Both the position numbers and the translations under genes were made by a program. From the NCBI GenBank assembly GCA_030765065.1, contig CM060981.1:231329152-231393151 (forward strand): DNA of 64,000 bases, written 5' to 3'. This document shows, one piece after another, positions 34,633 to 46,251 of the stretch. Positions within the stretch are counted from its first letter, which is position 1. Every line of letters begins with the position of its first letter. The DNA is from Deroplatys truncata. Its lineage: Eukaryota; Arthropoda; Insecta; Mantodea; Mantidae. Under the pieces are notes generated by a model, which searched no databases, was not told the DNA's origin, and saw nothing but the letters and a program-made list of their open reading frames with translations.

Positions 34633-35644
34633 GAAGTAACATTAATGTTAAAACCCCTTATTTCCAAATTAAAATCTTTTATTTCAAATAAATATCAGGA
34701 ATAGAAACAAATACCACATATCACCAAACTGCAACATACAATAAGTTTTGACATTTTCGTTTTTCATAGTTGTCGTTTATTGTTAGCTCTGCTTAGTTAT
34801 TCCCGCGCGCGCATGTATGCAGTATTGGCTTGTTTAGTGTTAGAGCAGACTTATATAGCAGGTTTATGTAAGTATTGTAACGGTTAATTTCATTTATTTG
34901 AAATTGTAAACATTGTTTCACAACTTCCAGCTTCATGGCATGAAGACGCAAATGTTAAATTAAAGCTTTAAATTTGTAACTTGAAGTAAATGTACATTTT
35001 CCACGCAAAATAATAAGATAGATATTTCTCATTTATTGCTAAAAATGTATATTATTCTTGAAAATATGAAACATTTTAAAACAATTCACGAAGAAGTAAG
35101 CCTATACATCATTTCAAAATTATGCCAAATGCATACAAAACATTATGTTTTTTAATTAAAAAACTTTCTCAATTATCGTTACAAACTAAACATTTTGCCT
35201 ATGGTTATAGGTAATAAGCGATTATGGCGGAGAAGGAAGGTGATGCCTAAACCTTTGCACCGAAGAAAAGAATATTACAGGGCAGTAACATGACAAGGAT
35301 TCATAACACTAGCAGAAGACCGAAATAGAGCCGCTTTTACAAATAGGTTGTCTGCTGATTTCTCTGATTATGTATCTAGTGACTCAAGTTAGAATGTTGA
35401 CCTCCCTGACATGCGGCATCAACCATCTTTGTTTTTTTAGTAACTTGAGTTATGCTTCTTCTCTAGAGGTCAAGCTGAATGAAGGTATAAACGGCCTTGT
35501 AACGTAAATACCTTCATGGTAAGTGGCCCTAAATGGAAAATGACAAGAGAATAAATAAGTTTTTTATTTGACGACCAGGTCACGTGGCATTATTATCCAT
35601 TATAATGCAGCAATGTTAAAGGAATAACTATACGGAAGAAACCG
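34633..35644. other. Unassigned 1-kb stretch
   Basis: AT-rich and without recognisable coding sequence; nothing supported. Confidence 0.3.
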
Positions 35645-36510
35645 ATTGTGTTGCGTTTACATAACTTTCTCTACTCACTCTTTTACAAACTATTCTTACA
35701 AAAGCTCATTCTTCTATATGCTTCTTACCGAGCGAGATAACCCCATGGTAACGTGTTAGGCTTGCACTCGGAAGTCCCGTGTTCGATTCCCGTCGACCAC
35801 CCACTCTGACCTTGGGGTTTTCATGGTCAGTAGGCGAATGTTGGGGTGAATTCTCATTTTCCACGATTTCTTTTCCATCATTTCCCTTTCTTCAGTTTCC
35901 TTCTAGTGTTTCAAGTGTGCTTCTAGGTTTTGTGGCATAGGACGGTGCCGGACAGATGGTGCGGATGCTTGGTTAAATGAAAGAGTACACTTGGACACTA
36001 GAGGAGTGCTTGGAGTGCTCTGAGCAGCTTCAGTAATGGGCGTGTCTTCGAGCCAGTAACCATCATGCACTTCCACTCGTCCCTGAGCCAGTCTACCTGC
36101 TGCCTGTAGCCTCCTGTGGTTCCTTCACTTCATCTCTTCCTCCTGGGAGGTGGTAACCGAATAGGTCTCCCGTTGGTCACGAGGTGTCCCCCTCCGTTGC
36201 ATACGTTATACCCTATCTACTTCTTCTTAATAGAGATAAACTTTCTTTATAGTTTTACTCATTTCGTTGTAGTTTAACAAGAATACTAAAGGTAAAGTGA
36301 TAGTCAGAGTTTTAAAAATCGAACGGCTTTGAAATTCCATACTCCTTGCAAGGCAACGAAGAAAGACGAATAGCGATTTACCACTTGGGAGGAGTAGAAG
36401 TATTTGAACAATCAAACCAACAACATGAATATTTTGGAAATGGTTATAGTCACAAAAATGTTCATTTTATATGAGTTTGAGCTTAAAGGGGATATATTAT
36501 ACATATATAG
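35645..36510 (+). mobile_element. Repeat A copy A11, left half only, split by a SINE
   Basis: Parts at 35645-35735 and about 36208-36510 correspond to consecutive sections of the family's left half: 'cataactttctctactcact', then 'ttcttaatagagataaact', 'aaagtgatagtcag' and 'atattttggaaatggtt'. The right half and terminal 'gtagagaaagtaa' are absent. It is strongly diverged. Confidence 0.6.
35736..36196 (+). repeat. SINE (family F group) inserted in A11
   Basis: The head 'ccgagcgagataaccccatg' has B box 'gtgttcgattcccg' and 'tcgaccaccca'. The body matches 28093-28470 and, on the other strand, 20565-20830 and 63745-64000. Imperfect copies of 'ctatatgcttctta' flank it (35717-35732 and about 36212-36230), probably the target duplication. 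Confidence 0.75.
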
Positions 36511-36914
36511 AGGAATTGTACATATGAACCTGTTTGTTACCAAAAAAGTTCCTTATAACTGATACCAAAGACATTTCTGCTGCTTTCTCCTTTTTATCCA
36601 TCCCCTGAAAAAATCTCCGTTGTTTACAAGGGCTCAAATTTGAGGCTCCTAAAATACGCCTGCTTTTATTTTCTCAAATGACAGACTAGGAAAATTAGAT
36701 TAATGTGTTGGAAACAATCACTTTCAATGTTCAATGCCTTTAGAATTGCTTCATTAAACCAAATTTGATGTGAAGCAGGGGGAAGATAGTTTTGTCTTGG
36801 TTAACAATATTTGGCATTCCTACTTTCAGATTTTCATGTTTGGGCCATTCCAGTGTTTCTCTGGAGCGCGACTACCCCACACGCAAAGGTAACAAGGATA
36901 TTTCGTGAAAGCCT
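36511..36914. other. Unassigned stretch
   Basis: No gene or repeat border recognised. Confidence 0.3.
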
Positions 36915-37243
36915 TTTATTGTCCAATCTTGCGCTGTGAACGGTGTGGGCTGGAGCGTGGTGCTCTTGTTCTGGCCATGCCGGGTTCTATCCCATCCGTG
37001 GGTCTGCGAATTTTGAGTCCGGGTATAGGATCGATGCCCAGTCAACATCGTGAGGAAAGTGAAGGACTGCAATAGCCAGCGATCCTGGCCTCGAGAGCCC
37101 ACATTCGGTTGCCGGCTGCGTGATGCTTGCCATCTCTCCTTCCGTATCGGTTGGATGATCGCCCACCTCTGCCGTGCATATGTGGGCGTAAGGCCGGCAG
37201 TCGGGTTGGCAGGCCAAGGCCATGCGCGGGCCGTGGGGTTTAG
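36915..37243 (+). repeat. SINE family B, copy 2
   Basis: The tRNA-like head at 36930-36995 has 'gtgtgggctggagcgtgg' and B box 'gggttctatccc'. The body contains 'ggatgatcgcccacctctg' and 'gtgggcgtaaggccgg', the counterpart of the 7-kb copy on the opposite strand. It directly precedes repeat A12. Confidence 0.75.
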
Positions 37244-37246
37244 TTT

Positions 37247-38193
37247 TTTACCTTCTCTACTACGTATAGTAAGTAGGGGAAGTATTGTATTCCACCCAAA
37301 AATTCGATACCGAGATTTCACCGGAAATACATGTTTTGAGACCCCCTGAATCCAAAAAAAAAGTATTTTTGGAAACATGTTCGTGTGTGTCTGTGAACAG
37401 CATAACTCAGAAACGAACAGTCGGATAAACACCAAACTTGGTATTTAGGTTCAGTATCTTCCAGAGATGCGCCACGAAGGTTTTCAAGAAAATCCCCCCA
37501 CCCCAGATTGCCCTTTACATGGAACATTTTTCGAAAATTTTAATTTTCTCAAAAATGGCTCTAACGATTTTTATTAAAATATCATATGTTTAAGATATTT
37601 TCATTACCAATGAAATGTATAACTTGAATTTTCTGGGAATGTCTCCAAACATATTCTTCATTGTGAACGACTTTTGCATAACTGGTAAACCATAATAGAC
37701 AAAATGCTAATACACAAAAAATGTAGATCGCGTTAAAATACACAATTTATGTCATACACATTTTTGTTGTTGAGTGAACCATTTTCGAGATATTGCTTGT
37801 TATTCCCTTAAATTTTTCAATACTTATTTTCTCAAATGGGAATTCGTTATTCATTTTTTGTCTTGGATATGCAAAGAGTATTAATCTGTGGCAAAGGGAA
37901 TGGTGTTGCACCTAGCAACCAGCTATTAAGAGATATGTATATGCTTAAAGGCTACTGTATTTCTATATTACCCTTGCAAATACAAAACAAGGGGAACATA
38001 GTACGCCTTAAGTGATAGTCAAATATTTTTAGAACTGGTCGCTATGTGTAAAATGCAATTCTCTTTTCATGTCAAAAGATCGTTTCTACAAATGTTTATC
38101 TCGATTAATATGAAATAGATGGAGAATAAGAGTTTGTAAAAATAGTTTGTACAAGAGTAGAGAAAGACATGTGAGTGTGACACATCAGATTTT
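37247..38193 (-). mobile_element. Repeat A copy A12 with an internal inverted segment
   Basis: It runs from 'accttctctactacgtatag' to 'gtgagtgtgacacatcag'. Most of it is the 'cctagcaaccagctattaag' subtype in minus orientation. At about 37990-38080, however, there is a block of the other subtype in the opposite orientation (aggggaacatagtacgcc, gtgatagtcaaat, ggtcgctatgtg). So this copy is a mosaic with an internal inversion. A short GT tract lies at about 37384-37392. Confidence 0.85.
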
Positions 38194-39121
38194 TTCTGTT
38201 GTTAAAGGGGAAGTTCACAATTTTAAAATGCATACAAATGATCCAGCTATGGTGATGTTATCTGAGAAAATTGATCATTGATTTCCTTGCAGGTGAACTG
38301 AATGATCAATGGAACCGCTCTATAAATATTCCTATTGATAGACTAATAAGAAAGATTATAACAGAATACACTAGCGCTATTTTTTTGCATTTCTACCAAC
38401 TTGAAGAAGCGATGATCCAGCGTCGAAAGAGAAAACGTGTGTAGTTAGATATTGTTATATTTAAAACAATAAAAATTATATAAAACTATTTTTACCATTA
38501 ATTACCATGTCGTCATGCTCAGTCCATCAATAGTTGTCCTTTAACTTCAGCATAAACGCAAAAACCTGCAAAATAAAGATAATAAGATTGCATGAAAACT
38601 AGAAAATGCACATGGATTCAACGATGGCTAACTATATAGGATAAATTAGTCCCCTGTGTAATGATCGGATCTAAGTTCATATAACAAGATGGGTAAAAGG
38701 AAAGCCATTTTCTTATGAACGTGACATGTAGATCTAGAATGCCAATCGTAAGTGGATAATATGTGGGTCAATCGGATGTATAATCTAAGTGAACGGTCAC
38801 GCTATTTTAACCCATTTTAACTCCCCTCCGCCATGTCACGTTCTACCTGACCCCCCCCTCTCCTTCCGCTTGTCATACGTCATGCTTGAAGTAATTGTTT
38901 GTTTTTCTAGTTGTTTCTCGTTAAGCACAATACTTGATAGCACACAATTCTGATAAAGCGTTTTATGTACCTTCTGGGGCAAAGAAAAACACATTTTAAC
39001 GTTTCAATTTGAAATGGGATTTGATCTATGAATGCCAATAAAACGATGTAAAACAAAATAAGAAATAATTAAAATTCTTTATTATGTGCATAATATTGAA
39101 TTTAGGGCAAAAAGAATGTAA
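38194..39121. other. Unassigned stretch
   Basis: No gene recognised. A 12-bp inverted repeat, 'gaacgtgacatg' at about 38719-38730 and 'catgtcacgttc' at about 38833-38844, could be the ends of a very short element or chance. Confidence 0.3.
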
Positions 39122-39924
39122 AGAATCTAATGCGTCATATGCTTTACCCTCTATCGCATATTAGTGGGTATATAAATTATTCTTACGAAAGTTTATTTTT
39201 CTATCTACTTCATTTTAATCGAGATAATCCTTTCCAAAAATAGTTGCATTACTACACATTTCGCTCTATATACACAAAGGGAATAGGAATAGTCAGATTT
39301 TTCAGAACTGGACGCTATATGCTGGCTTCTTTCCATGACTTTAAAAGAATGGCTAAGTATTGAACAATTCGAACCATTAATAACTAATATCTCGGAAATG
39401 GCTGATGCTATAAAAATGCTATTTGTAATAAATTGTGTGTTTTAAAGTGACCGACCTTTTTGTGTTTGTCTATCGCTTAGTGTGTATCAGTTATACAAGA
39501 TTATACAAAATTCCTTACGAATGAAGAGGACTACAGAGGCTGTTGCCAGAAAATTCAAGATATACGTTTTATTTGTGATGTAAATATTTTAATCAAAACA
39601 TTAGAGCCATTTTTTACAAAATAAAAAATTTCGAAAACTCTTTTATGTGAAGGGTAGTTTGGGGAGGGGGATTTTCTTGAAAATCTTGTTGCATAATTGG
39701 AAGGCACTGAACTTAAATAACAAATTTGGTGTTTATCCGACGTTTCATTTTAGGATTATGTTGTTTACAGACACACACATACACATACCTTTTTCTAGAA
39801 ATGATTTTTTTTCCTCTTCGATTAAGGGAGCCACAAACATGTGTTTGCGGTGAAATCTTGGTATCGAATTTTTGAGTGGAATGAAATATCTTCTCTACTT
39901 ACTAAAAACGTGTTAGAGAAAGCA
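39122..39924 (+). mobile_element. Repeat A copy A13 (second subfamily)
   Basis: It runs from 'tctaatgcgtcatatgc' to 'acgtgttagagaaagc'. It shares 'tatcgcatattagtgggta' and 'aaattattcttacgaaag' with A9. It is heavily substituted, so it is an old copy. Confidence 0.75.
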
Positions 39925-40046
39925 ATACATTAAATAACAGAATAAAAACAAAAAGCGTAAAAGGGAAAGATATTTTAAAACTCCTTTATATGGAGTCATA
40001 TCAAGACTCATATCATTAAGTTTTACAATTATCTATATGTAAGTAT

Positions 40047-40379
40047 AGGGCGGCGCCGTGGCCGAGTGGTTAGAACGCTCGCCTCCTACCGAGGCGGCCC
40101 GGGTTCAATCCCAGGGACCTGCATGTGGGATTTGTGGTGGATGAAGCGGCGTCTGGGCAGGTTTTCTCCGGTTTCCCCCGCCATTCATTCCACCAACTGC
40201 ACCTTTCCTTTCATCCATTTCACCAACATTTCGTTTCATCTACTTCCTTCATCCCATCGGGCTGATCACCCATCCTGGATGCTCTGTCTGATCCATGAGT
40301 GTCTGATCCAGGCACCCGCTTGTAAGTACTGGGGGATATAAGTCCTACATACGAGGAGGGTAAACAGATAATGAATAAA
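40047..40379 (+). repeat. SINE family G, complete copy with 13-bp target duplication
   Basis: The tRNA-like head 'gcggcgccgtggccgagtgg' has the A box, B box 'gggttcaatccca' and the class II-like arrangement of a Leu/Ser-type tRNA. The body has 'gtgggatttgtggtggatg' and 'ctgggggatataagtcctac', and the tail is 'acagataatgaataaa'. It is flanked by identical 'tatatgtaagtat' at 40034-40046 and 40380-40392, so insertion is recent enough to keep a perfect duplication. Confidence 0.9.
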
Positions 40380-40392
40380 TATATGTAAGTAT

Positions 40393-41035
40393 TAGGTATA
40401 AAAATAGGTGTACGTGCTTTGTAGTAGGCTGCAAAGAAAATTTATATACTCGCATATGAGTTAAAATAATCGATAATATCGCTGAGGAAGTGTTCAGAAA
40501 GTACTAAAACGCTAAGAAAACAAGAGAAAGATAATGCAAGTTAGTGTTTGCTAGAGAAAAACAACGTAGAAGAGAGCAGATGCTAAGAAGAGCGCGTTAG
40601 GAAAAGACGTGGGAGCCTTCCAAGGAGAAAGGAAGTATATTTTAAATTTAGAGCGAGAAAGTTAGTAATTATATTGCTTGTACAGTCTTGTTAAAGTGGG
40701 ATGAGTACCAAGGTCACTGATATTTACAGCAGCTGTCGTAGGCACGACTGTGTAGAAATTAACTCCGTAAATCTGCGTGGAGAAAACTGTAAACCTTGAG
40801 GAAGGTTATACTGACGTGCATAAAATGTGCCCCATAATGAAATGGAGCTGTTTATATGGGTACTGACAAAACATAGCCCCACCCACTAACCGAGTGACTA
40901 CCTCTGTTTTTCAGCTATAATCCTAGCCACTGGATTGGCAGCGTACTTTACCTCCCACAAACTGCCGAAGGGTAACATTGCAACTTAAACCTTATATTTT
41001 CATGCTACACTACGTTTTCTTAATATAGGTTTTCT
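40393..41035. other. Unassigned stretch
   Basis: No gene or repeat border recognised. Confidence 0.3.
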
Positions 41036-42005
41036 TATTGCCGTTTAGTATCAGGCAGTATTTTTAACACTTAAATAATTTCAGTCTAATTATATAATAT
41101 ATAATTCAATAACAGCCCGCCTTAAAGCAATATGTGTATGTAACAATATATAAAAAGTGTATATTACAGTCATTGCAAATGTTTATATTATTGTATCCAT
41201 GTGTAATAATATTATGTGAATGTATTACGTAATTTAATAATGTAGGAGCTCTGAGAATAATAGGTTAAACGTTGCTAACAATGAGGTAACAATGAGGTAA
41301 CCTTGAGGCAATAATGAGTTTGAGAGTTTAACAATACTACTTCTGATTCTTGGAAGCAATAATGTAATTTTAGTGACAGTTTATATAATAGCCAATCAAC
41401 AACCAGAAAAAGCTTTAGTTAAATGAAGGTATTCTATTGGAGTAGGATTAGCCAATCAGAAACTGAAAAGGAGAAAATGTTACAAATTTAGAGTTCAGTT
41501 GGTTGCAGACAGCGTTACTAACCAGACGCAAAAAGTCTCAAGAAATTTAATACGTATTCGTGTGAGACGGAAAATAAGTTTACGTATTAAAAAGTGTAAT
41601 TAATTAATAAAATAATCTCACAGCTCTCTATATCAGTGAAGTGTTATTTAAATCGTGTCAAGCATTAATAAAAGAAGTGAAGTAAAATTATAATCTTTGT
41701 AAGCCTACATTCTTGTTGCACCACAACCCTGCTAAGAGAAACGTGTGTCTAACAATAATACTGACGCAGCCGAGGTTAACATAAATATAATATTTAAAGA
41801 AACAGTCAAATTAAAAAGTTAATATATTTTTTTTAAACTTGGGGGCGAAGGCTACCGGAACTGTTTACTATATGTGCGGTTGCAACTACTTCATGTTCAA
41901 CTCCCCAACAGTTGAACTATAATACAACTCCTTCAATACAACCTTTCTTCAAATTGACGCCCAAAGCTTGCAAATAACGTAACAAACCATCTTCTCAAGT
42001 AGCAG
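41036..42005 (+). repeat. Dispersed repeat E, copy 2
   Basis: Collinear with 3400-4560 over at least 41098-41780 ('caataacagcccgcctt', 'tgaggtaaccttgaggcaa', 'gattagccaatcag', 'actgacgcagccgag'). Past that point the copies diverge: this one has 'cttgggggcgaaggctacc'. It may be an LTR-type fossil, but the ends are not established. Confidence 0.5.
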
Positions 42006-42020
42006 CAAAATTAAAGCGAG

Positions 42021-42302
42021 TTTTATTTATCGACGCTCTTTAACTCTGTGGTCTTTAGCGTCCCATTCTATATTGGGCATGAAAGACCAGTAATTTTGCT
42101 CAGAGACCTTTTTATCAGGCTTGAGGTTCTTTTATGTGTCGTAAATCTACGACATGGGACCACCGGCTTTACTTCCCTTCCGAAGGAAGCATGCTAAGGA
42201 TTTTTAATGGCCGAAAGAATCCATTGCCCTCCGCCGGTTTTGAACCCGCTACCTCGGCAACTAGAAGTTAGCATAGTAACCACTACACCACGGAGGGCGA
42301 CA
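42021..42302 (-). repeat. SINE family D, complete copy
   Basis: On the minus strand a tRNA-like head at 42228-42302 reads 'cctccgtggtgtagtggtta' with B box 'gcgggttcaaaacc'. The body follows (gggaccaccggctttac on the plus strand; tattgggcatgaaagacc), and the end at 42021 matches the other two copies. It shows that families at 2636 and 20143 are truncated versions of a tRNA-derived SINE. Confidence 0.85.
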
Positions 42303-42594
42303 GTAGAGCAAACAATTAACCTTCGTCTCCATTTCGCTGATCAAATCTCTTATATATGCAAATGTCGCAGCTCACATCCAGTTTAACCTCACATGAAAAT
42401 GATTATATCCACGCCTTCCTCTAGAAGGTCGAATTATACTGTGATTGGTTTAGGTTTTCCTGGTATACCAATCGCAGCGAAACTCTTTCATACAGCGGTG
42501 TCCTAACATACCTTATTTCCACATAGGTTATAAATATGGTTCATTGGTTAGATTTTTCATCTGAATTGTTTTTCAGGCCAATCACATAGAGAAC
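42303..42594. other. Unassigned spacer between two SINEs
   Basis: About 290 bp, nothing recognised. Confidence 0.25.
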
Positions 42595-43160
42595 ACCGAG
42601 CGGGATGGCTCAGGCGGTTTCGTCTGTGGCCCGCATTCGAGAGGTCGTGGGTTCGATTCCCGTGGTCGACCTTCCTGACCTATGGGTATTCTCGGGGGTT
42701 TTCCGGATCGCCAGGCGAAAGCTGGGAAGCATTCTCACATGCCCCGAATTTTATGTCCCTCCATTTCATCTCCATTTGCATTTCACTTCATCTTTCATCC
42801 GTTGGTCTCTTTCAGGATTGGAAGTGTTGGCGAAGATGCAGTGTGGTAGGGGAAAAGGATGCTCTTTATGACTCTCTCCGTCCCTCGGCTTTCGGCTGAC
42901 TGCCGGGGGCATTTGAACCCCCTCTGTGCGGGGTGGGGTCTCCGGCCTGTCTGTCTATCTGCCGGGAAGTCTCTATCTGGAAAACTTAGGGAACCTGCCA
43001 TTCTGTACCGTCAATCCTGGTTCCGATCGCCCGGTGTCTCCTCTTGCCTCATTCTTCCTGCCGAATACACCCCCTTGTGGGGCGTAGGTACAAAATCCCC
43101 CTATGTAGATCAGTGCCGAGTCCCCTCCGTAGTCAATCCAATCCAACCCAATCCAATCCA
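42595..43160 (+). repeat. SINE family F, complete long copy
   Basis: The head 'accgagcgggatggctcagg' keeps the A box and the B box 'gggttcgattcccg'. The body of about 480 bp (caggcgaaagctgggaag; ggaaaaggatgctcttta; gcgtaggtacaaaatcc) parallels the 8-kb copy. It ends in a degenerate AATCC pentanucleotide tail at 43133-43158. Such length suggests a SINE fused to another 3' body. The open frames here are not genes. Confidence 0.85.
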
Positions 43161-43764
43161 CGAGACCTGATAGCTGTCGGGCGGAGTCAAAGTTTGGTGG
43201 AAAGCTTACGGAGAGAAAAACACTATGTGACCTAGGGTAATGGGCCACTTTTTAGGCACATTACAAGTACATTCTAACAGCTATCTACAGGGTGAGGCAT
43301 TTAAAACGCAACCACTCTTTAAGATTAGAAAAAAAAAAGTTTCAGAAAAAAAAGTTACTTGGTTACAAAGGGCCATAATGTGACGTTGGTAGTTATATTT
43401 TTAAATCGAGGGGTGAAGGAGATATGAGGGTCAACTTTGTTATTTTTAATGAGATGATATACGTTATTGTGTACCTCTGAGTAGTTCCTTTAAAAATTAA
43501 TGCAATCGCAGTGTTCGAGGGCCATCAAAACCCATTCAATATTAGTGGCGAGAAAACGCTTTTCGCCAAATAAACAGACATTGTAAAAATTGACTCTTAC
43601 ATTATTAGGGTGGCCTGTTTTAAATATATATTTTTACTCCAGTCAGAACAAAGCATTGTAAATAATGTAACAGAAAATATACAGGCATCATGATTTTTAA
43701 GTAAAGAAATATACGCGTCGGAAGTAGGGACAGAAGATTGTGGCGGAAATAGATGAGATACATC
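43161..43764. other. Unassigned stretch
   Basis: Two 'agggtg' motifs followed by TTTAAA (43289-43310 and 43608-43625) look like ends of unrelated small DNA elements, but no paired inverted ends were found. Confidence 0.25.
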
Positions 43765-43920
43765 AAGGGTGGCGAAAATGCCTTTCTCTCGCGAGTCATC
43801 AAATATGCAACACGCACTGCACCACTCAGCAGCACATGGAAAACAAATGAATAGACGGCTAGAAAAAGAGTTACGCCTGCGAGTTCACACTGCCTCGCGA
43901 GTCGCGTTTTCGCCACCACT
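43765..43920. mobile_element. hAT-type MITE, 156 bp
   Basis: The ends 'aagggtggcgaaaatgcc' and the reverse complement of the right end, 'agtggtggcgaaaacgcg', form the inverted repeat, followed by 'ctcgcgag' words at both sides. An 8-bp flank, gatacatc at 43757-43764 and gatacatt at 43921-43928, is the target duplication with one difference. The 8-bp duplication and the 'GGTGGCGAAAA' terminus are hAT features. No transposase. Confidence 0.8.
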
Positions 43921-43928
43921 GATACATT

Positions 43929-44261
43929 GCAAATCACGACATGCATATTGCGTTATATATTAAGTAGAACATAAATAAGAGCCTCATGTTACATAAAGTC
44001 CATGTTAAAAAATACACATGTTAATTTGCATGTTAAATAATTATGTCAGCAATTATTGTTCTGAAAATACCACTCATATATTATTTTTTGGAATAAAATC
44101 TAATATTTTATTGCGCATATTTATTATAATCATTTTACTGCCTCAAATTAAAACAATTAAAATTAAATTTAAAATTGAAAAATGCATTTAAAACAGCGAA
44201 AGAACATGAGAAGATCTCCGCATCAAATTCTTCCTTCTTGGATATAGCAACATAAATTGTA
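43929..44261. other. Unassigned AT-rich stretch
   Basis: Nothing recognised. Confidence 0.3.
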
Positions 44262-44450
44262 ATGGCGGGCTCAGTGGTTGAGTGTTCAGCGTGTTGACTT
44301 CTCAACCCAGAGATCGCGTGTCATCCCTCTGCGGCGGGGAATCTTTCTGCAACCAGAATCATTCCCTATCCTCTGCAATATCTGATAATAGAATGCAGGA
44401 GTGAATGTGAATGTGTTCAATGTAAAAGTTAATAAACCAATGTTAAGAAA
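44262..44450 (+). repeat. SINE family H, copy 3
   Basis: The head 'ggcgggctcagtggttgagt' has an A box, and B-box-like sequence is degraded (gtgtcatccctc). The body has 'ggggaatctttctgcaacc', 'cattccctatcctctgc' and 'aggagtgaatgtgaatgtg'. It ends 'taaaagttaataaacc', like 15478-15645. Confidence 0.65.
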
Positions 44451-44909
44451 ACTCACAGTCCAGAGAGAAAAATTACTATAAGTTGTTTCTTAAGCCAAAA
44501 CCCCTGGCTTGGCACTTAATAATGAAGCTATTTTAGCTGCTATTGTTGTGCTGAATTTGGGCGTATGTAAAGTCTTCCGCACAAAGGCCTCTTTATTACC
44601 ATGACCTCGTCAGCGGCTGGCCAAGAGGTACTTTCCGCAGTGAAAGTAATCGACCAAATTGTGACAAACGCGTGATGGGAAAGGGGTGGGGGTAAATAGT
44701 GAAGCAGTGACGCGACACTGTTGAACGGAGAATGGAGTCATTCGATATACATCCGCCTAGTAGGACCACACAGTGTGTTCAAGTGCAGTGTTTTTAATGC
44801 TTGTTTTGCGGTTTCAGTGTACATTGATAATTACTTGTAATGGAACTTAGGAGAGGGGTTTCGGAAAGAGGAAAACATATTTTTATTGACCCTGATGGTT
44901 TTATATATA
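44451..44909. other. Unassigned stretch
   Basis: A short frame near 44841 (MELRRGVSERGKHIF, then IDPDG) is intriguing but closes within about 30 codons. No firm call. Confidence 0.25.
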
Positions 44910-44945
44910 CAGAGGCGGATAGAAGTATTTAGACGTCAACATTAT
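44910..44945 (+). repeat. Tc1-type terminal inverted repeat, left candidate
   Basis: 'cagaggcggatagaagtatt' preceded by TA (44908-44909) looks like a Tc1/mariner terminus. The reverse complement of 50211-50237 begins 'cagaggtgggcagaactatt', about three quarters identical. The two may bound the Tc1 transposase at 47890-49080, though the distance is large. Confidence 0.4.
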
Positions 44946-45200
44946 GTTACTAAAAGAGGACATTTAACTACCAAAACATGCACAATAAAATAAACGGATA
45001 TTATTCCTTATCCAGGTAGCACCTCCGATACTTAAATTGCTACTAACCGTAATATACGCCATCTGGTAATCACTATTCCCTTATAAAGTACTCATAAGTA
45101 ATTAGGAATCATAATAAGGTAATTACGGAAGGTGTTTAAGGTCATTTATGAAATATATTACCAATTTTGTTCACATATCGCACGATACACAGCATTTAGC

Positions 45201-45960
45201 AGATGATGATATGGGTTTAAGGGCGCTAAATATCTAGGGTCATCAGCGCCCTTACAATGTATAAAATTTAAAAACCAAAAACTAAAACGTTGTACACATA
45301 CCCGCCATGTCAAAAAACTAAAAAACAAAACACCAATTTCTAAAAATTAACACACTAAAACCATGGTCAATAAAGAGTTAAACAACGTGTCAAGAACTGT
45401 AGAATGCGAGGGACATGAGCGTCATATGTCCGCCGGGGAGAAGAGCCCCATTAAAACAGACAATAGAAAAACACAAAGCTAAAAGACGCTCAGCGCATCA
45501 AATGCGCCGATTAAAACCACTGTCACTTATAAAGTGTAAAAGCAATTCTACAGCACGCGCGTCGTCTGCCAAAACATTGGCTATGCCAACTGGCAGATCC
45601 ACACGAACGCGCAACGGAGCTAAAGCTTGACACTCTGTTAAAATGTGACGCACCGTTAAGAGCGCATCACACTGCTCACAGAGTGATGCGGGGTCACCAC
45701 TGAGCAGGTATTCGATAGCTAAAAACGCAATGTCCTATTCGTAAACGAGCTAAAAGTACCTATTCCCGACGAGAAGAACCAGAAGAGGTACCCCAGTCTA
45801 ACTTGTTCCTCCGGAGGGCCGTCCACTCATCGCGCTAAAGCGAGAGGACAGCATCTAGCAGAACATGCATTTCAGACGGGACAATGATGGCGTTGCAGTC
45901 GTCGTGATTTTACTGCCAACATTCCACTGCAAAACTAGCAAAAGTGAATCTGTGCTGCCA
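45201..45960 (-). pseudogene. LINE remnant, 3' end with hairpin and ATC tail
   Basis: The minus strand encodes a degraded C-terminus with 'LLARLRIGHCVF', then 'SGDPASLCEQCDALLTVRH' continuing into ILTEC, a CxxC..H..C zinc-knuckle-like end typical of LINE ORF2. Frame breaks occur near 45750. The 3' region has a hairpin (gggcgct ... agcgccc at 45220-45252) and a short ATC run (45201-45212), a known style of LINE 3' end. The rest of ORF2 is absent (5'-truncated). Confidence 0.7.
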
Positions 45961-46251
45961 ACATCTGAAAGGGAAATAAGGCTTTATAAACAATGATACT
46001 CTTTAGTAATTCCACCAAGGGAAAATACACCTAACCCACACTTACGGTACTACCTGCTACTCCTGTAAGAAGCATTTAAATATGGAAGTGATTTTAGTCT
46101 GGTAGTTTACAATTAGAATAAAACTGTAACTCCCCAAAAAATCTATGGTTAATTTTAGATTTGGGAGGAACAGTCGATACTAACGTATATAATAGGTAAC
46201 CCTGCACCTAAAATAGCATTTTAACATCGGTTTTAATGGGGTGCGGAATAA
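45961..46251. other. Unassigned spacer
   Basis: About 290 bp, nothing recognised. Confidence 0.25.

Noticed and set aside
38719-38844. 12-bp inverted repeat as a short MITE
   Set aside because: The arms are short, no target duplication is visible and no second copy is in the window; chance is likely.
40047-40130. Leu/Ser-type tRNA gene
   Set aside because: The tRNA-like part is the head of SINE G with a body, tail and target duplication.
43289-43625. DNA element bounded by 'agggtg' motifs
   Set aside because: The two motifs are in the same orientation, not inverted, and no target duplication is visible.
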